NCBI GenBank assembly: GCA_947503765.1
Contig: CANNFA010000009.1
Location: 1-64,000, forward strand
Direction: 5' to 3'
DNA from: an uncultured Paracoccaceae bacterium
GTDB lineage: Bacteria > Pseudomonadota > Alphaproteobacteria > Rhodobacterales > Rhodobacteraceae
Length of the DNA stretch: 64,000 nt
A model generated the notes under the pieces. It did not search any database and was not told the origin of the DNA. It was given only the letters and a program-made list of their open reading frames with translations. A program made the position numbers and the translations under genes. Every line of letters starts with the position of its first letter. The stretch's first letter is position 1. Positions 26,128 to 36,224 of this stretch are shown here, piece after piece.

Positions 26128-27396
26128 ATGCAAGGGCAGGCAGGATTTCCGACGCGCCGCAGGGCGGTCGCGCTTCTTGGGGCGGCAGGGCTGGCAACGG
26201 GGCTGGCGGCATGCGGCGGCGGGCGGCTGGACGTGGCCGCGCCGGACAGCGCGGACGAATATCCCGCGGTGCCGAATGCGGGTTTCGATGCCTGGATCGC
26301 CGCCTTCCGGGGCCGCGCGCTGGGCGCCGGGATCGCCGAATCCACGGTACAGGCGGCACTGTCCGGGGCGGGGTTCCTGCCCAAGGTCATCGAGCGTGAC
26401 CGCAACCAGGCCGAGGTCGACCGCTCGCTGGAGGATTACCTGGCGCTGGCGGTGGATGCGGACCGTGTGCGCACCGGGCGCGAGATGATGCGTCGCCACG
26501 ACGCGGTGCTGAGCGCGATCGAGGCGCGGTTCGGCGTCGAAAAACACGTGGTCGCCGCGATCTGGGGCGTCGAAAGCCGCTACGGCGCGCGGCGCGGCAC
26601 GATCCCGGTGATCTCGGCGCTGGCGACGCTGGCCTATGACGGACGGCGCGGGGCGTTCTTCGAAAAGCAGCTGATTGCGGCGCTGCGCATCCTGCAGAAC
26701 GGCGATGTGAGCCCGGCGCGCATGACCGGCAGTTGGGCCGGGGCGATGGGCCACACGCAGTTCATACCCACCTCCTACCAGGCCTATGCGGTGGATTTCG
26801 GCGGCGATGGGCGCCGCGACATCTGGTCGGACGATCCGACCGACGCGCTGGCCTCGACGGCGGCCTACCTGAAGAATGCGGGCTGGCGGCGCGGCCAGCC
26901 CTGGGGCGTGGAGGTGCGCGTGCCTGCCGGGTTCGACGCCGCGCAGGCCGGGCGCGGGCGCAACCGCAGCGTGGCCGAGTGGTCGGCGCAGGGCGTGACG
27001 GCGGCGGCGGGCGGCGCGCTGCCCGATCACGGGCCGGCCGCGATCCTGCTGCCGGCGGGGAAGACCGGACCGGCCTTCCTGATCTTTCGCAATTTCGGCG
27101 CCATCGCGCGCTACAACAACGCCGAGAAATACGTGATCGCGGTCGGGCACCTGTCGGACCGGCTGGCAGGCGGCGGGCCGCTGCGCGGCCGGTTCCCGCC
27201 GGACGCACAGGGGCTGAGCCAGGCCGACCGGCGCGAATTGCAGCGGCGGCTGACGGCGGCAGGGTTCGACACGGACGGCACCGACGGGGTGATCGGCCCC
27301 GATACCATCGCCGCGATCGAAGCCTTCGAGCGCAGCCGCGGCCGGCCGGTGACGGGCATTGCCAGCCTTGCATTATTGCGACTGCTGCGCGCCTGA
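26128..27396 (+). CDS. Lytic murein transglycosylase, MltB family, lipoprotein
   Basis: A 422-residue envelope enzyme that cleaves peptidoglycan glycan strands to give 1,6-anhydro ends. The signal peptide carries a lipobox LAAC (C29), so it is anchored to a membrane. The catalytic glutamate is E149 in IWGVESRYG, with the family's MGHTQFIPTSY and AYLKNAGW. A C-terminal peptidoglycan-binding domain (GLSQADRRELQRRLTAAGFD through ALLRLL) follows. It stands just upstream of ftsW, where other Rhodobacteraceae have murD, so a cell-wall-cutting enzyme now leads the division cluster. Confidence 0.93.
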   Translation: MQGQAGFPTRRRAVALLGAAGLATGLAACGGGRLDVAAPDSADEYPAVPNAGFDAWIAAFRGRALGAGIAESTVQAALSGAGFLPKVIERDRNQAEVDRSLEDYLALAVDADRVRTGREMMRRHDAVLSAIEARFGVEKHVVAAIWGVESRYGARRGTIPVISALATLAYDGRRGAFFEKQLIAALRILQNGDVSPARMTGSWAGAMGHTQFIPTSYQAYAVDFGGDGRRDIWSDDPTDALASTAAYLKNAGWRRGQPWGVEVRVPAGFDAAQAGRGRNRSVAEWSAQGVTAAAGGALPDHGPAAILLPAGKTGPAFLIFRNFGAIARYNNAEKYVIAVGHLSDRLAGGGPLRGRFPPDAQGLSQADRRELQRRLTAAGFDTDGTDGVIGPDTIAAIEAFERSRGRPVTGIASLALLRLLRA

Positions 27397-27497
27397 GACC
27401 GGGCATTTTCGCTGGTCACATGGGACAAATCCGGCTAGAGTCGACCTCAGACCCGAAAAATCGGGCGAGCAGTGATGTCTTGGCAGGCGGTTGATCC

Positions 27498-28664
27498 ATG
27501 ACTGAAATGGTGTTCGGCTCCGTCCCCGTGCGGGAGGGTGAACCGATCCTTCCCCGGTGGTGGCGGACGATCGACAAGTGGTCGATGGGCTGCGTCCTGC
27601 TGCTGTTCGGCGTCGGGATCCTGCTGGGCCTTGCGGCCTCGCCGCCGCTTGCCGAACGCAACGGGCTGGCCGCATTCTACTACGTGCAGCGGCAGGCGTT
27701 CTTCGGCGGCGTCGCGCTGCTCGTGATGGTGCTGGTGTCGATGATGTCGCCGCAGATGGTGCGCCGGCTGGGCGTGCTGGGCGCGGCGGGCGCATTCGCC
27801 GCGCTGGCGCTGCTGCCGGTGCTGGGCACCGATTTCGGCAAGGGCGCGGTGCGCTGGTATTCGCTGGGCTTTGCCAGCGTGCAGCCGTCCGAATTCCTCA
27901 AGCCGATGCTGGTCATCGTGTCGGCCTGGCTTATGGCGGCCAGTCAGGAAATCAACGGCCCTCCGGGCAAGAGCATCTCGCTGGCACTGGTGCTGGTGGT
28001 GACCGGCCTGCTGGCGATCCAGCCGGATTTCGGGCAGGCGACGCTGGTGCTGTTCATCTGGGGCGTGATGTATTTCGTCGCCGGCGCGCCGTTTCTGCTG
28101 CTGGTTGCCATGGCCGGCATGGCCGGGCTCGGCGGCACGCTGGCCTACCAGTCGTCAGAGCATTTCGCCCGCCGCATCGACGGCTTCCTCGCGCCCGAGG
28201 TCGATCCGCGCACCCAGCTCGGCTATGCCACCGACGCGATCCGCGAGGGCGGGTTCTTCGGCGTCGGCGTCGGCGAGGGAAGCGTCAAGTGGTCGCTGCC
28301 CGATGCGCATACCGATTTCATCATCGCCGTCGCGGCCGAGGAATTCGGCCTGATCCTGGTGGCGTTCATCATCCTGCTGTACACGACGATTACTGTCCGG
28401 TCGCTCAGGCGACTTGTGCGCGAGCGGGACCCGTTCATCCGCCTGGCGGGAACGGGTCTCGCATGCACGTTCGGGGTGCAGGCGATCATCAACATGGGCG
28501 TCGCGGTACGGCTGCTGCCGGCCAAGGGAATGACACTGCCCTTCGTCAGTTATGGCGGCTCTTCGCTGATCGCGGGGGGCATGATGCTGGGCATGCTGCT
28601 CGCCTTCACCCGTACCCGTCCGCAGGGCGAGATCGGGGACATCCTGCTGCGGCGCCGGCGCTGA
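27498..28664 (+). CDS. ftsW: Peptidoglycan glycosyltransferase FtsW
   Basis: A 388-residue SEDS-family membrane protein with about ten helices, which polymerises septal peptidoglycan from lipid II with its partner FtsI. Conserved parts are KGAVRWYSLGFASVQPSEFLKP, the catalytic-loop region around IQPDFGQATLV, and AHTDFIIAVAAEEFG. The end is NMGVAVRLLPAKGMTLPFVSYGGSS, typical of FtsW/RodA. Its place before murG makes FtsW rather than RodA. FtsI is not in the window. A separate 101-base upstream region suggests its own promoter. Confidence 0.97.
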   Translation: MTEMVFGSVPVREGEPILPRWWRTIDKWSMGCVLLLFGVGILLGLAASPPLAERNGLAAFYYVQRQAFFGGVALLVMVLVSMMSPQMVRRLGVLGAAGAFAALALLPVLGTDFGKGAVRWYSLGFASVQPSEFLKPMLVIVSAWLMAASQEINGPPGKSISLALVLVVTGLLAIQPDFGQATLVLFIWGVMYFVAGAPFLLLVAMAGMAGLGGTLAYQSSEHFARRIDGFLAPEVDPRTQLGYATDAIREGGFFGVGVGEGSVKWSLPDAHTDFIIAVAAEEFGLILVAFIILLYTTITVRSLRRLVRERDPFIRLAGTGLACTFGVQAIINMGVAVRLLPAKGMTLPFVSYGGSSLIAGGMMLGMLLAFTRTRPQGEIGDILLRRRR

Positions 28665-28801
28665 GCGGGGCGGGATGCACGGCGCAAGGGCGCATCCCCG
28701 CAGAAGTGCCGGATCGGCCGTGGCGTATGATTTGTGCAAATATGCAGCGCAAAAATCGCAAAAATCGGAATGGATTCGTAATATAGTACAAGGATCGGAG
28801 A

Positions 28802-29914
28802 ATGCCTGACGCGCCGCTCCTGGTCATCGCCGCTGGCGGAACCGGCGGCCACATGTTTCCCGCCCAGGCGCTGGCCGAGACGTTGCTGGCGCGCGGTTGG
28901 CGGGTGACGCTGTCGACCGATGCGCGGGGCGCGCGCTACACCCAGGGCTTCCCCGAGGCGGTGACGGTTGAGCAGGTTGCCTCGGCCACCTTCGCACGCG
29001 GCGGGGGGCTGGCGAAGCTCGCCGTGCCGGTCCGCATCGCCGCCGGCATCGCCGCCGCATTTCGCGCGTTCCGCCGCGACCGGCCCGATGTGGTGGTGGG
29101 CTTCGGCGGCTATCCCTCGATCCCGGCCTTGGCCGCGGCCTGGCTGCTCGGCATCCCCCGCATGATCCACGAGCAGAACGGCGTGCTGGGCCGTGTGAAC
29201 CGTCTTCTGGCGCGCCGCGTCGACGCCGTGGCCTGCGGCACCTGGCCGACCGATCTGCCCGAGGGCGTGAGGGGCGTCCATACCGGCAACCCCGTCCGCG
29301 CCGCCATTGCCGCCAAGGCCGGCGCCCCCTACATCCCGCCCGGCGACCACCCGATGCAGATCCTCGTGCTCGGCGGCAGCCAGGGCGCGCGGGCGCTGTC
29401 CGACACCGTCCCCGCCGCCGTCGCCGCGCTGCCCGGCGGGATCCGGGCGCATGTCCGCGTGTCGCACCAGGCGCGGGCCGAAGATGCGGCGCGGGTAACG
29501 GAATATTATGGGGAACACGGTATCCGGGCCGATGTGCAGACCTTCTTTCACGACGTGCCGGAGCGGCTTTCCGAGGCGCAGCTGGCGATTTGCCGCGCCG
29601 GCGCCTCGACCGTGGCCGACATCGCGGTGATCGGCCGGCCGGCGATCCTGATCCCCTATCCGCATGCGACCGGCGATCATCAGACCGCCAACGCGGCAGG
29701 ATTGTCACAGGCCGGCGCGGCCTTGACGATTCAGGAAAGCGATCTGGATCCGGCGCTCCTTTCGGAGCAGATAGAACGGATCCTCAGTGCCCCCGACACC
29801 GCCCGACACATGGCGGAGGCGGCGGTGGGCGCGGGCCGACCGGACGCGGCAGACCGTCTGGCGGCAATGGTGGTAGCCTTGGCAGAGGGACACGAGATCA
29901 GGCATGAAACATGA
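28802..29914 (+). CDS. murG: UDP-GlcNAc:lipid I N-acetylglucosaminyltransferase MurG
   Basis: A 370-residue GT28 glycosyltransferase. It adds GlcNAc to lipid I on the inner face of the membrane to make lipid II. The N-terminal loop [18 protein letters not shown], the [23 protein letters not shown] segment and the C-terminal donor site [11 protein letters not shown] and [23 protein letters not shown] are all present. It follows ftsW after 137 bases that are unusually A/T-rich near the start, with a GGATCGGAG ribosome-binding site, so it may have its own promoter. Its end overlaps the first possible start of murC. Confidence 0.98.
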   Translation: MPDAPLLVIAAGGTGGHMFPAQALAETLLARGWRVTLSTDARGARYTQGFPEAVTVEQVASATFARGGGLAKLAVPVRIAAGIAAAFRAFRRDRPDVVVGFGGYPSIPALAAAWLLGIPRMIHEQNGVLGRVNRLLARRVDAVACGTWPTDLPEGVRGVHTGNPVRAAIAAKAGAPYIPPGDHPMQILVLGGSQGARALSDTVPAAVAALPGGIRAHVRVSHQARAEDAARVTEYYGEHGIRADVQTFFHDVPERLSEAQLAICRAGASTVADIAVIGRPAILIPYPHATGDHQTANAAGLSQAGAALTIQESDLDPALLSEQIERILSAPDTARHMAEAAVGAGRPDAADRLAAMVVALAEGHEIRHET

Positions 29915-29942
29915 GCGTTGGGAACTATTCCGGGTGGCGGGT

Positions 29943-31340
29943 GTGAACGCCGCAACGAAACTGCCGATGGAAATGGGGCCGATCCACTTTGTCGGGATCG
30001 GCGGGATCGGCATGTCCGGAATCGCCGAGGTTCTGCTGAACCACGGCTACACTGTCCAGGGCTCCGACCTGAAGGAAACGAAGATCACCCGCCGGCTGGC
30101 CGCGATGGGCGCGCGCATCTTCACCGGGCAGGCGGCGGAAAACCTCGCCGAGGCGGAGGTCGTGGTGATCTCCTCGGCGATCAAGCCGGGCAACCCCGAG
30201 CTTGACGCCGCGCGCGCCGCCGGCCTGCCGGTGGTCCGCCGCGCCGAGATGCTGGCCGAGCTGATGCGCCTGAAATCCAACATCGCGGTGGCCGGCACCC
30301 ACGGCAAGACCACCACGACCACACTGGTCGCCACCCTGCTCGATGCGGGCGGGATCGACCCCACGGTGATCAATGGCGGGGTGATCCACGCCTACGATTC
30401 GAACGCCCGGGTCGGCGCCGGCGACTGGATGGTGGTGGAGGCCGATGAAAGCGACGGCACCTTCAACCGTCTGCCCGCGACCATCGCGGTCATCACCAAT
30501 ATCGACCCCGAGCACATGGAGCATTGGGGAACCGAGGAAAACCTGCATCGCGGCTTCCTCGATTTCGTCGAGAACATTCCCTTCTACGGGCTGGCGGTGT
30601 GCTGCACCGACGATGCGGACGTGCAGGCGCTGGTCGCGCGCGTGACCGACCGGCGCGTGGTGACCTTCGGCTTCAACAAGCAGGCCGACGTGCGGGCCGA
30701 GAACCTGCGCTACGAGGGGGGGACGGCCCTGTTCGACGTGGTGCTGGCCGCCGAGGGCAAGACGATCGAGGGGTGCCGCCTGCCGATGCCGGGCGATCAC
30801 AACGTGTCGAACGCGCTGGCCGCCGTCGCGGTGGCGCGGCATCTGGGGATCGGGCGCGCGGCGATCCGTGCCGCGCTGGCCGGGTTCAAGGGTGTGAACC
30901 GCCGCTTCACCCGCGTCGGCGAGGTGGACGGCGTCACCATCATCGACGATTACGGCCACCACCCGACAGAGATCGCCGCCGTCCTGCGTGCCGCGCGCCA
31001 ATCCAGCGAGGGGCGCGTGATCGCCGTGCACCAGCCGCACCGCTACACCCGCCTGTCCAGCCTGTTCGACGAGTTCTGCACCTGTTTCAACGACGCCGAC
31101 GTGGTCGGCATCGCCGAGGTTTTTGCCGCCGGCGAGGATCCGATCCCCGGTGCCAGCCAGGACGACCTGATCGCCGGCCTCGTGCGGGCCGGGCACCGCA
31201 ACGCGCACGCCGTCCGCTCCGAAGCCGACCTCGAGGCACTGGTGCGCGAACATGCGCGGCCCGGCGACATCGTGGTCTGCCTCGGCGCCGGCACGATCAG
31301 CGCCTGGGCCAACGCCCTGCCCGAGCGGCTGGCCGGGTGA
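29943..31340 (+). CDS. murC: UDP-N-acetylmuramate--L-alanine ligase
   Basis: A 465-residue Mur ligase that starts the peptide stem of peptidoglycan using ATP. It has the N-terminal nucleotide motif [16 protein letters not shown], the ATP P-loop [11 protein letters not shown], the family's [13 protein letters not shown] and the C-terminal [10 protein letters not shown] and HQPHRYTRL. The GTG at 29943 (VNAATKLP) was chosen because homologues begin near NAATKLP. An ATG at 29904 that overlaps murG would add 13 poorly conserved residues. It follows the usual Rhodobacteraceae order after murG. Confidence 0.97.
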   Translation: MNAATKLPMEMGPIHFVGIGGIGMSGIAEVLLNHGYTVQGSDLKETKITRRLAAMGARIFTGQAAENLAEAEVVVISSAIKPGNPELDAARAAGLPVVRRAEMLAELMRLKSNIAVAGTHGKTTTTTLVATLLDAGGIDPTVINGGVIHAYDSNARVGAGDWMVVEADESDGTFNRLPATIAVITNIDPEHMEHWGTEENLHRGFLDFVENIPFYGLAVCCTDDADVQALVARVTDRRVVTFGFNKQADVRAENLRYEGGTALFDVVLAAEGKTIEGCRLPMPGDHNVSNALAAVAVARHLGIGRAAIRAALAGFKGVNRRFTRVGEVDGVTIIDDYGHHPTEIAAVLRAARQSSEGRVIAVHQPHRYTRLSSLFDEFCTCFNDADVVGIAEVFAAGEDPIPGASQDDLIAGLVRAGHRNAHAVRSEADLEALVREHARPGDIVVCLGAGTISAWANALPERLAG

Positions 31341-31350
31341 GGCGCGCAGG

Positions 31351-31596
31351 ATGAGCACGGCGCTGATCGCCGCCTGCCTGTGGGTCGTGGCCGGGACGCT
31401 GGTCGCGGCGCTCCCCATGCGGTTTCAGATCGTGCCGGGCCTTGTGCTGCTGGCGTCGGCCCCGGTGATCCTCTGGGCGCTGGCCGCCGCGCATGGCGCG
31501 CTGCCGGTGGCTTTCGGGCTGTTCGCGCTGCTGTCGATGTTCCGCCGCCCGCTTGCCGTGCTGCTGCGCCGGCTGGGCGGCGCCCGGGCGCCATGA
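31351..31596 (+). CDS. DUF2484-type small membrane protein (first of a tandem pair)
   Basis: An 81-residue, very hydrophobic protein with two or three membrane helices (LIAACLWVVAGTLVAALPMRFQ, VPGLVLLASAPVILWALAA). It matches the DUF2484 proteins found between murC and murB in Rhodobacteraceae. The function is unknown, though the constant position suggests a link to wall synthesis. GCGCAGG lies before the ATG. It begins 10 bases after the murC stop, and its stop overlaps the next start (ATGA). Confidence 0.8.
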   Translation: MSTALIAACLWVVAGTLVAALPMRFQIVPGLVLLASAPVILWALAAAHGALPVAFGLFALLSMFRRPLAVLLRRLGGARAP

Positions 31597-31847
31597 GCCC
31601 CGCGCTGCTGGCCGCCAGTCTCTGGGCGATCGCCGCCAACCTGGCCGGCATGCTGCCCTCGCGCCGGAACCACTGGCCCGCCGCCTGGGCGCTGATCGCC
31701 GCCGCGCTGCCGATCCTCGCCTGGGTCTTCGCGCGGCACGGCCCCTGGATCGGCCTTGCCTGCCTGCTCGCCGCCCTCTCGATCCTGCGCTGGCCCGTGC
31801 GCCGCCTCGCGGCCTGGATCAACAATCACGTCGGCCGGGCAGGCTGA
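31593..31847 (+). CDS. DUF2484-type small membrane protein (second of a tandem pair)
   Basis: An 84-residue protein clearly related to the preceding one: both start MS-ALLAA/ALIAA-SLW/CLW, have a Leu-Pro-Ser/Met-Arg step after the first helix, and end in an R-rich tail. Two or three membrane helices are predicted. The pair overlaps by 4 bp. A duplication followed by divergence is likely. No function is known. Confidence 0.78.
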   Translation: MSPALLAASLWAIAANLAGMLPSRRNHWPAAWALIAAALPILAWVFARHGPWIGLACLLAALSILRWPVRRLAAWINNHVGRAG

Positions 31848-31851
31848 GCGT

Positions 31852-31930
31852 CCCCCGCTTCTTCGGTTTCCAAATATCCCCGCCGGAGGCAGCCGCCGCA
31901 GGCGGCTTCGCTTGCCAGCGGGCCGACAAT
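31852..31930 (-). repeat. Family B element, inverted copy between the DUF2484 pair and murB
   Basis: Read on the minus strand it has hairpin AGCCGCC-tgc-GGCGGCT, then CCTCCGGCGGGGATATTTGG, then AAACCGAAGAAGCGGG. The tail is nearly identical to that of the copy at 40066-40096. Its orientation is opposite to the flanking genes. Confidence 0.6.
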
Positions 31931-31946
31931 TTCCTATCGGTCCGCC

Positions 31947-32885
31947 ATGACCGAAACCTTACCTTCCGTGCGCGGCGCGCTCACCCCCGACCGGCCGCTA
32001 GCGGGCCTGACCTGGCTGCGCGTCGGCGGGCCGGCCGACTGGCTGCTGCAACCGGCCGATGCCGATGACCTGGCGCAGTTCCTCGCCGCGCTGGACCCGG
32101 AGATCGCGGTCTTTCCGGTCGGGGTCGGGTCGAACCTGATCGTGCGCGACGGCGGGATCCGCGGCGTGGTGGTGCGGCTGGGGCGCGGCTTCAACGGGAT
32201 CGGGATCGACGGCGATCTCGTTACCGCGGGGGCGGCGGCGCTGGATGCGCATGTGGCGCGCAAGGCGGCGGCGGCGGGGCTTGACCTGACCTTCCTGCGC
32301 ACCATTCCCGGTGCCATCGGCGGCGCGGTGCGGATGAATGCCGGCTGCTACGGCACCTATGTCGCCGACCGGCTGGTCTCTGCCCGCGCGATCACCCGCG
32401 AGGGCAAGACCGTCACGCTGTCGCCCGACGATCTGAACTTCCGCTACCGCCAGAGCGATCTGCCCGAGGGCTGGGTGATCACCGAGGCCACCTTTCGCGC
32501 ACCGCACGGCGATCCCGACGCGCTGGAGGCGAAGATGGCCGAGCAGCTGGCCACCCGCGACGCCACCCAGCCGACCAGGGACCGCACCGCCGGGTCCACC
32601 TTCCGCAATCCGGCGGGCTATTCCAGTACCGGGCGCGCCGATGACAGCCACGAGCTGAAGGCGTGGACGCTGATCGAGGAGGCCGGGATGCGCGGCGCCG
32701 TGCTGGGCGGTGCGAAGATGTCCGACAAGCACCCCAATTTCCTGACCAATACCGGCACCGCCACCGCCGCCGAACTGGAGAGCCTGGGCGAGGAGGTCCG
32801 CAAAAAGGTCTTTCATAGCCGGGGAATTCGGTTAGAATGGGAAGTCATACGGGTCGGAGAACCCGTTTCTCGAAGAACAAGCTGA
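31947..32885 (+). CDS. murB: UDP-N-acetylenolpyruvoylglucosamine reductase
   Basis: A 312-residue flavoenzyme that reduces the enolpyruvyl group to make UDP-MurNAc. FAD-binding stretches are [37 protein letters not shown] and [17 protein letters not shown]. The catalytic region near the end has [11 protein letters not shown] and [13 protein letters not shown] with [10 protein letters not shown]. These identify a type II-like MurB. An in-frame ATG follows a region with a family B repeat. Despite the 99-base gap it belongs to the same cluster. Confidence 0.97.
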   Translation: MTETLPSVRGALTPDRPLAGLTWLRVGGPADWLLQPADADDLAQFLAALDPEIAVFPVGVGSNLIVRDGGIRGVVVRLGRGFNGIGIDGDLVTAGAAALDAHVARKAAAAGLDLTFLRTIPGAIGGAVRMNAGCYGTYVADRLVSARAITREGKTVTLSPDDLNFRYRQSDLPEGWVITEATFRAPHGDPDALEAKMAEQLATRDATQPTRDRTAGSTFRNPAGYSSTGRADDSHELKAWTLIEEAGMRGAVLGGAKMSDKHPNFLTNTGTATAAELESLGEEVRKKVFHSRGIRLEWEVIRVGEPVSRRTS

Positions 32886-32934
32886 AACAGGGGCCGAAAA
32901 CAAGGCCCTGGGGCATGTGAGGCAAGCGGTGGGA

Positions 32935-33849
32935 ATGTCGGGCAGGACATCCCGGACTGTTGCGGTATTGATGGGCGGACCCTCGGCCGAGCGCGAGGTG
33001 TCGCTGTCCTCTGGGCGGGAATGCGCCGCCGCGCTGCGGGACGAAGGATTCGAGGTGGTGACGCTGGATGCGGGCACCGATCTCGCGCAGCGTTTGCAGG
33101 AAATCGCGCCGGACGTGGTGTTCAACGCCCTGCATGGCCGCTGGGGCGAGGATGGTTGCGTCCAGGGTCTGCTGGAATGGCTGGGCCTTCCCTATACCCA
33201 TAGCGGTGTGCTGGCCTCGGCGCTGGCGATGGACAAGGAACGCTCCAAGGACGTGTTCCGCGCCGCCGGCCTGCCGGTGGCGACCAGCCTGCTGGCCGAG
33301 ACTGCCGAAGTGCGCGCGCGGCACGTCATGGAGCCGCCCTATGTGGTCAAGCCGAACAACGAAGGCTCCAGCGTCGGGGTCTACATCGTGCACGAGGCCG
33401 CGGACGGCCCGCCGGATCTCGCCCCGGACATGCCCGAAACCGTGATGGTCGAACGCTTCGTGCCGGGGCGCGAGCTGACGTCCACCGTGGTCGGGGACCG
33501 GGCACTGACCGTGACCGACATCCTGACCGACGGCTGGTACGATTACGATGCGAAATACGTCCCCGGCGGATCGCGGCACGAGGTGCCGGCGCGGCTGCCG
33601 CAGGACGTGTTCGACGCCTGCCTTGCCCATTCGCTGGCCGCCCACCGCGCGCTGGGCTGCCGCGGCGTGACGCGCAGCGATTTTCGCTGGGACGAGGGCA
33701 GGGGGCTGGACGGGCTGATCCTGCTGGAGCTCAACACCCAGCCGGGGATGACCCCCACCTCGCTGTCGCCCGAACAGGCCGAAGCCTGCGGGATAAGTTT
33801 CGGCGCGCTGTGCCGCTGGATGGTGGAGGATGCCTCATGCAACCGATAG
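32935..33849 (+). CDS. ddl: D-alanine--D-alanine ligase
   Basis: A 304-residue ATP-grasp enzyme that makes the D-Ala-D-Ala end of the peptidoglycan stem. It shows [38 protein letters not shown], the ATP-binding [18 protein letters not shown] and metal-binding [20 protein letters not shown]. The ATG at 32935 was preferred. A GTG at 32917 is also in frame. The gene end overlaps the ftsQ start by 13 bp. Confidence 0.97.
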   Translation: MSGRTSRTVAVLMGGPSAEREVSLSSGRECAAALRDEGFEVVTLDAGTDLAQRLQEIAPDVVFNALHGRWGEDGCVQGLLEWLGLPYTHSGVLASALAMDKERSKDVFRAAGLPVATSLLAETAEVRARHVMEPPYVVKPNNEGSSVGVYIVHEAADGPPDLAPDMPETVMVERFVPGRELTSTVVGDRALTVTDILTDGWYDYDAKYVPGGSRHEVPARLPQDVFDACLAHSLAAHRALGCRGVTRSDFRWDEGRGLDGLILLELNTQPGMTPTSLSPEQAEACGISFGALCRWMVEDASCNR

Positions 33850-34721
33850 AGCGCGCCGCGCGCCGTCACGATCCGGCGCCCTCGCGCTGGGCCTACCGGA
33901 TGCACCGGCTGTGGCTGACGCCGGCGGTGCGTCGGCTCTTGCGGCTGGGCGTGCCGGTGGCGATCTCGGGGCTGGCGCTGCTGTACGTGTTCAGCCAGCC
34001 GCAGAACCGCACGGTGCTGACGCAGATGGTCTCCGAAATCCGCCGCACCATCGCCGAGCGGCCGGAATTCATGGTCACGACGATGACCATCGACGGCGCC
34101 AGCGCCGAGCTGGCCGCCGACATCCGCGAGGTCGTGCCGGTCGATTTCCCGATCTCGTCCTTCGATCTGGATCTTGCGGCGATGCAGGCGATGGTCGCCG
34201 GGCTGGACGCGGTGGCGCAGGCCGATCTCAAGGTGCAGCCGGGCGGCGTGCTGCATCTGAACGTGGCAGAGCGGGTGCCGGCCGTGGTCTGGCGGGCGGA
34301 GGGCAACCTCGAGCTTCTGGACGAGGGCGGCCGCCGGGTCGCGGCGCTGGCGGAACGTGGAACGCGCGCCGACCTGCCGCTGATCGCCGGCATCGGTGCC
34401 GACCGCGACGTACCCGAGGCGCTGGAACTGCTGGCGGCGGCGGGGCCGGTCTCGGACCGGCTGCGCGGGCTGGTGCGCGTCGGCGAGCGGCGCTGGGATC
34501 TGGTGCTGGACCGCGACCAGCGGATCATGCTGCCCGAAACCGGCGCGGTGACGGCGCTGGAACGGGTGGTGGCGCTGCACCAGGCGCAGGACATGCTGGC
34601 GCGCGATCTGGCGGCGGTGGACATGCGCAACCCGGCGCGACCGACGCTGCGGATGCGCCCGCACGCGGTGGCCGAATTGCACCGGATCAAGGGCATCGAG
34701 TTGGGAGACATCTTGCAATGA
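33837..34721 (+). CDS. ftsQ: Cell division protein FtsQ
   Basis: A 294-residue bitopic division protein that connects early and late divisome proteins. A short cytoplasmic, basic N-terminus precedes one membrane helix (about 43-60, [17 protein letters not shown]). A POTRA domain follows ([33 protein letters not shown]), then a beta domain with [20 protein letters not shown]. The ATG lies inside the end of ddl, with GGTGGAGGA before it. Its TGA overlaps the ftsA start by 4 bp, so ddl, ftsQ and ftsA are translationally linked. Confidence 0.95.
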   Translation: MQPIERAARRHDPAPSRWAYRMHRLWLTPAVRRLLRLGVPVAISGLALLYVFSQPQNRTVLTQMVSEIRRTIAERPEFMVTTMTIDGASAELAADIREVVPVDFPISSFDLDLAAMQAMVAGLDAVAQADLKVQPGGVLHLNVAERVPAVVWRAEGNLELLDEGGRRVAALAERGTRADLPLIAGIGADRDVPEALELLAAAGPVSDRLRGLVRVGERRWDLVLDRDQRIMLPETGAVTALERVVALHQAQDMLARDLAAVDMRNPARPTLRMRPHAVAELHRIKGIELGDILQ

Positions 34722-36052
34722 CCGATCTTTACGAATCCCAGCGCGCGATGCGGGCGATGCGCAAGGCGGCGCTGCAGCGCGGGGTGATCGCGATCCTGGA
34801 TATCGGCACGTCCAAGATCGCCTGCCTGGTGCTGCGGTTCGACGGCCCCGAGACCACCCGCGAAAGCGACGGTGTCGGCTCGCTCGCCGGGCAAAGCGCG
34901 TTCCGCGTCGTCGGCGCGGCCACCACCCGGTCTCGCGGGGTCCGCTTCGGCGAGATCAGCGCGATGAACGAGACCGAGCGCGCGATCCGCACCGCGGTGC
35001 AGGCGGCGCAGAAGATGGCCCAGACCCGTGTCGATCATGTCATCGCCTGCCTGTCCGGCGCCAAGCCGCGCAGCTACGGGCTGGCCGGGTCGATCGACCT
35101 GCACGACCCCACCGTGACCGAGCAGGACGTGGCCCGCGTGCTGGCCGCCTGCGAGGTGCCCGACCTCGGCGAGACGCGGCATGTGCTGCACGCGCAGCCG
35201 GTAAACTTCGCGCTCGACCACCGCAGCGGGCTGAACGATCCGCGCGGGCAGATCGGCAACCGCATGGCCTGCGACATGCATCTTCTGTCGATCGACGGCG
35301 ACGCGGTGCAGAACCTGCTGTACTGCATCAAGCGCTGCGACATGGAACTGGCCGGGATCGCCTCGTCCTCCTATGCCTCGGGCATTTCGAGCCTGGTCGA
35401 GGACGAACAGGAACTGGGCGCGGCCTGCATCGACATGGGCGGCGGATCCACCGGCATTTCGGTGTTCATGAAAAAGCACATGATCTATGCCGACGGCGTG
35501 CGGCTGGGCGGGGAACATGTGACCTCGGACATTTCCAAGGGCTTGCAGGTGTCGCTGGCCCTGGCCGAGCGGATCAAGACGCTGCATGGCGGCGTGGTGG
35601 CGACCGGCATGGACGACCGCGAGCTGATCGAGATCGGCGGCGATACCGGCGACTGGGAGCATGACCGCCGCACAGTCAGCCGCGCCGAGGTGATCGGCAT
35701 CATGCGCCCCAGGGTCGAGGAGATTCTCGAAGAGGTGCGCGAGCGGCTTGATGCCGCGGGCTTCGAGCATCTGCCGAGCCAGCAGATCGTTCTGACCGGC
35801 GGGGCAAGCCAGATACCGGGGCTGGACGGCCTTGCGCCCAAGATACTCGGCAATCAAGTGCGCATCGGCCGGCCTTTGCGGGTTCAGGGTTTACCTCAGG
35901 CCGCAACCGGTGCAGCTTTCGCGTCATGCGTGGGGCTGGCGCTGTTCGCGGCGCACCCACAAGACGAATGGTGGGACTTTGAAATGCCGCTCGAACGATA
36001 TCCGGCACGTTCGCTGCGCAGGGCCGTGAAATGGTTCAAGGACAACTGGTAA
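34718..36052 (+). CDS. ftsA: Cell division protein FtsA
   Basis: A 444-residue actin-like protein that tethers FtsZ to the membrane. ATPase-fold motifs are IAILDIGTSKIACLVLR (phosphate 1), CIDMGGGSTGISVF (phosphate 2) and IVLTGGASQIPGLDGLA (adenosine). The C-terminal amphipathic helix SLRRAVKWFKDNW is the membrane-targeting sequence. It is coupled to ftsQ by an ATGA overlap and followed by a 172-base spacer with ftsZ control signals. Confidence 0.97.
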   Translation: MTDLYESQRAMRAMRKAALQRGVIAILDIGTSKIACLVLRFDGPETTRESDGVGSLAGQSAFRVVGAATTRSRGVRFGEISAMNETERAIRTAVQAAQKMAQTRVDHVIACLSGAKPRSYGLAGSIDLHDPTVTEQDVARVLAACEVPDLGETRHVLHAQPVNFALDHRSGLNDPRGQIGNRMACDMHLLSIDGDAVQNLLYCIKRCDMELAGIASSSYASGISSLVEDEQELGAACIDMGGGSTGISVFMKKHMIYADGVRLGGEHVTSDISKGLQVSLALAERIKTLHGGVVATGMDDRELIEIGGDTGDWEHDRRTVSRAEVIGIMRPRVEEILEEVRERLDAAGFEHLPSQQIVLTGGASQIPGLDGLAPKILGNQVRIGRPLRVQGLPQAATGAAFASCVGLALFAAHPQDEWWDFEMPLERYPARSLRRAVKWFKDNW

Positions 36053-36224
36053 ATACCATATGTCGTAAGCGAAGCGAAATGCCGTCCGAAGCCTTGACGA
36101 GAGGTCGACATTTTGTGGCGATTTCGAGTTTTTTTAGTGACCTTGCCGAATCAGTCCGGTAAGGTCCAGGCAATGAGGCGGATCCGGGCGCTACCCGGGC
36201 GGAGACAGAGCAGGCGGAAAGAGG
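36053..36224 (+). promoter_or_regulatory. ftsZ leader with inverted repeat
   Basis: This spacer contains a TTGACG box near 36100, an unusual T-run (about 36130), and an inverted repeat GACCTTGCCG/CGGTAAGGTC just after it, with one mismatch. The T-run comes before the hairpin, so this is not a standard terminator. It is a plausible site for extra ftsZ control. AAAGAGG lies right before the ATG. Confidence 0.45.

Noticed and set aside
36128-36175. Terminator between ftsA and ftsZ
   Set aside because: The T-run precedes the stem on the plus strand and would be an A-run after it on the minus strand, so it cannot act as an intrinsic terminator in either direction.
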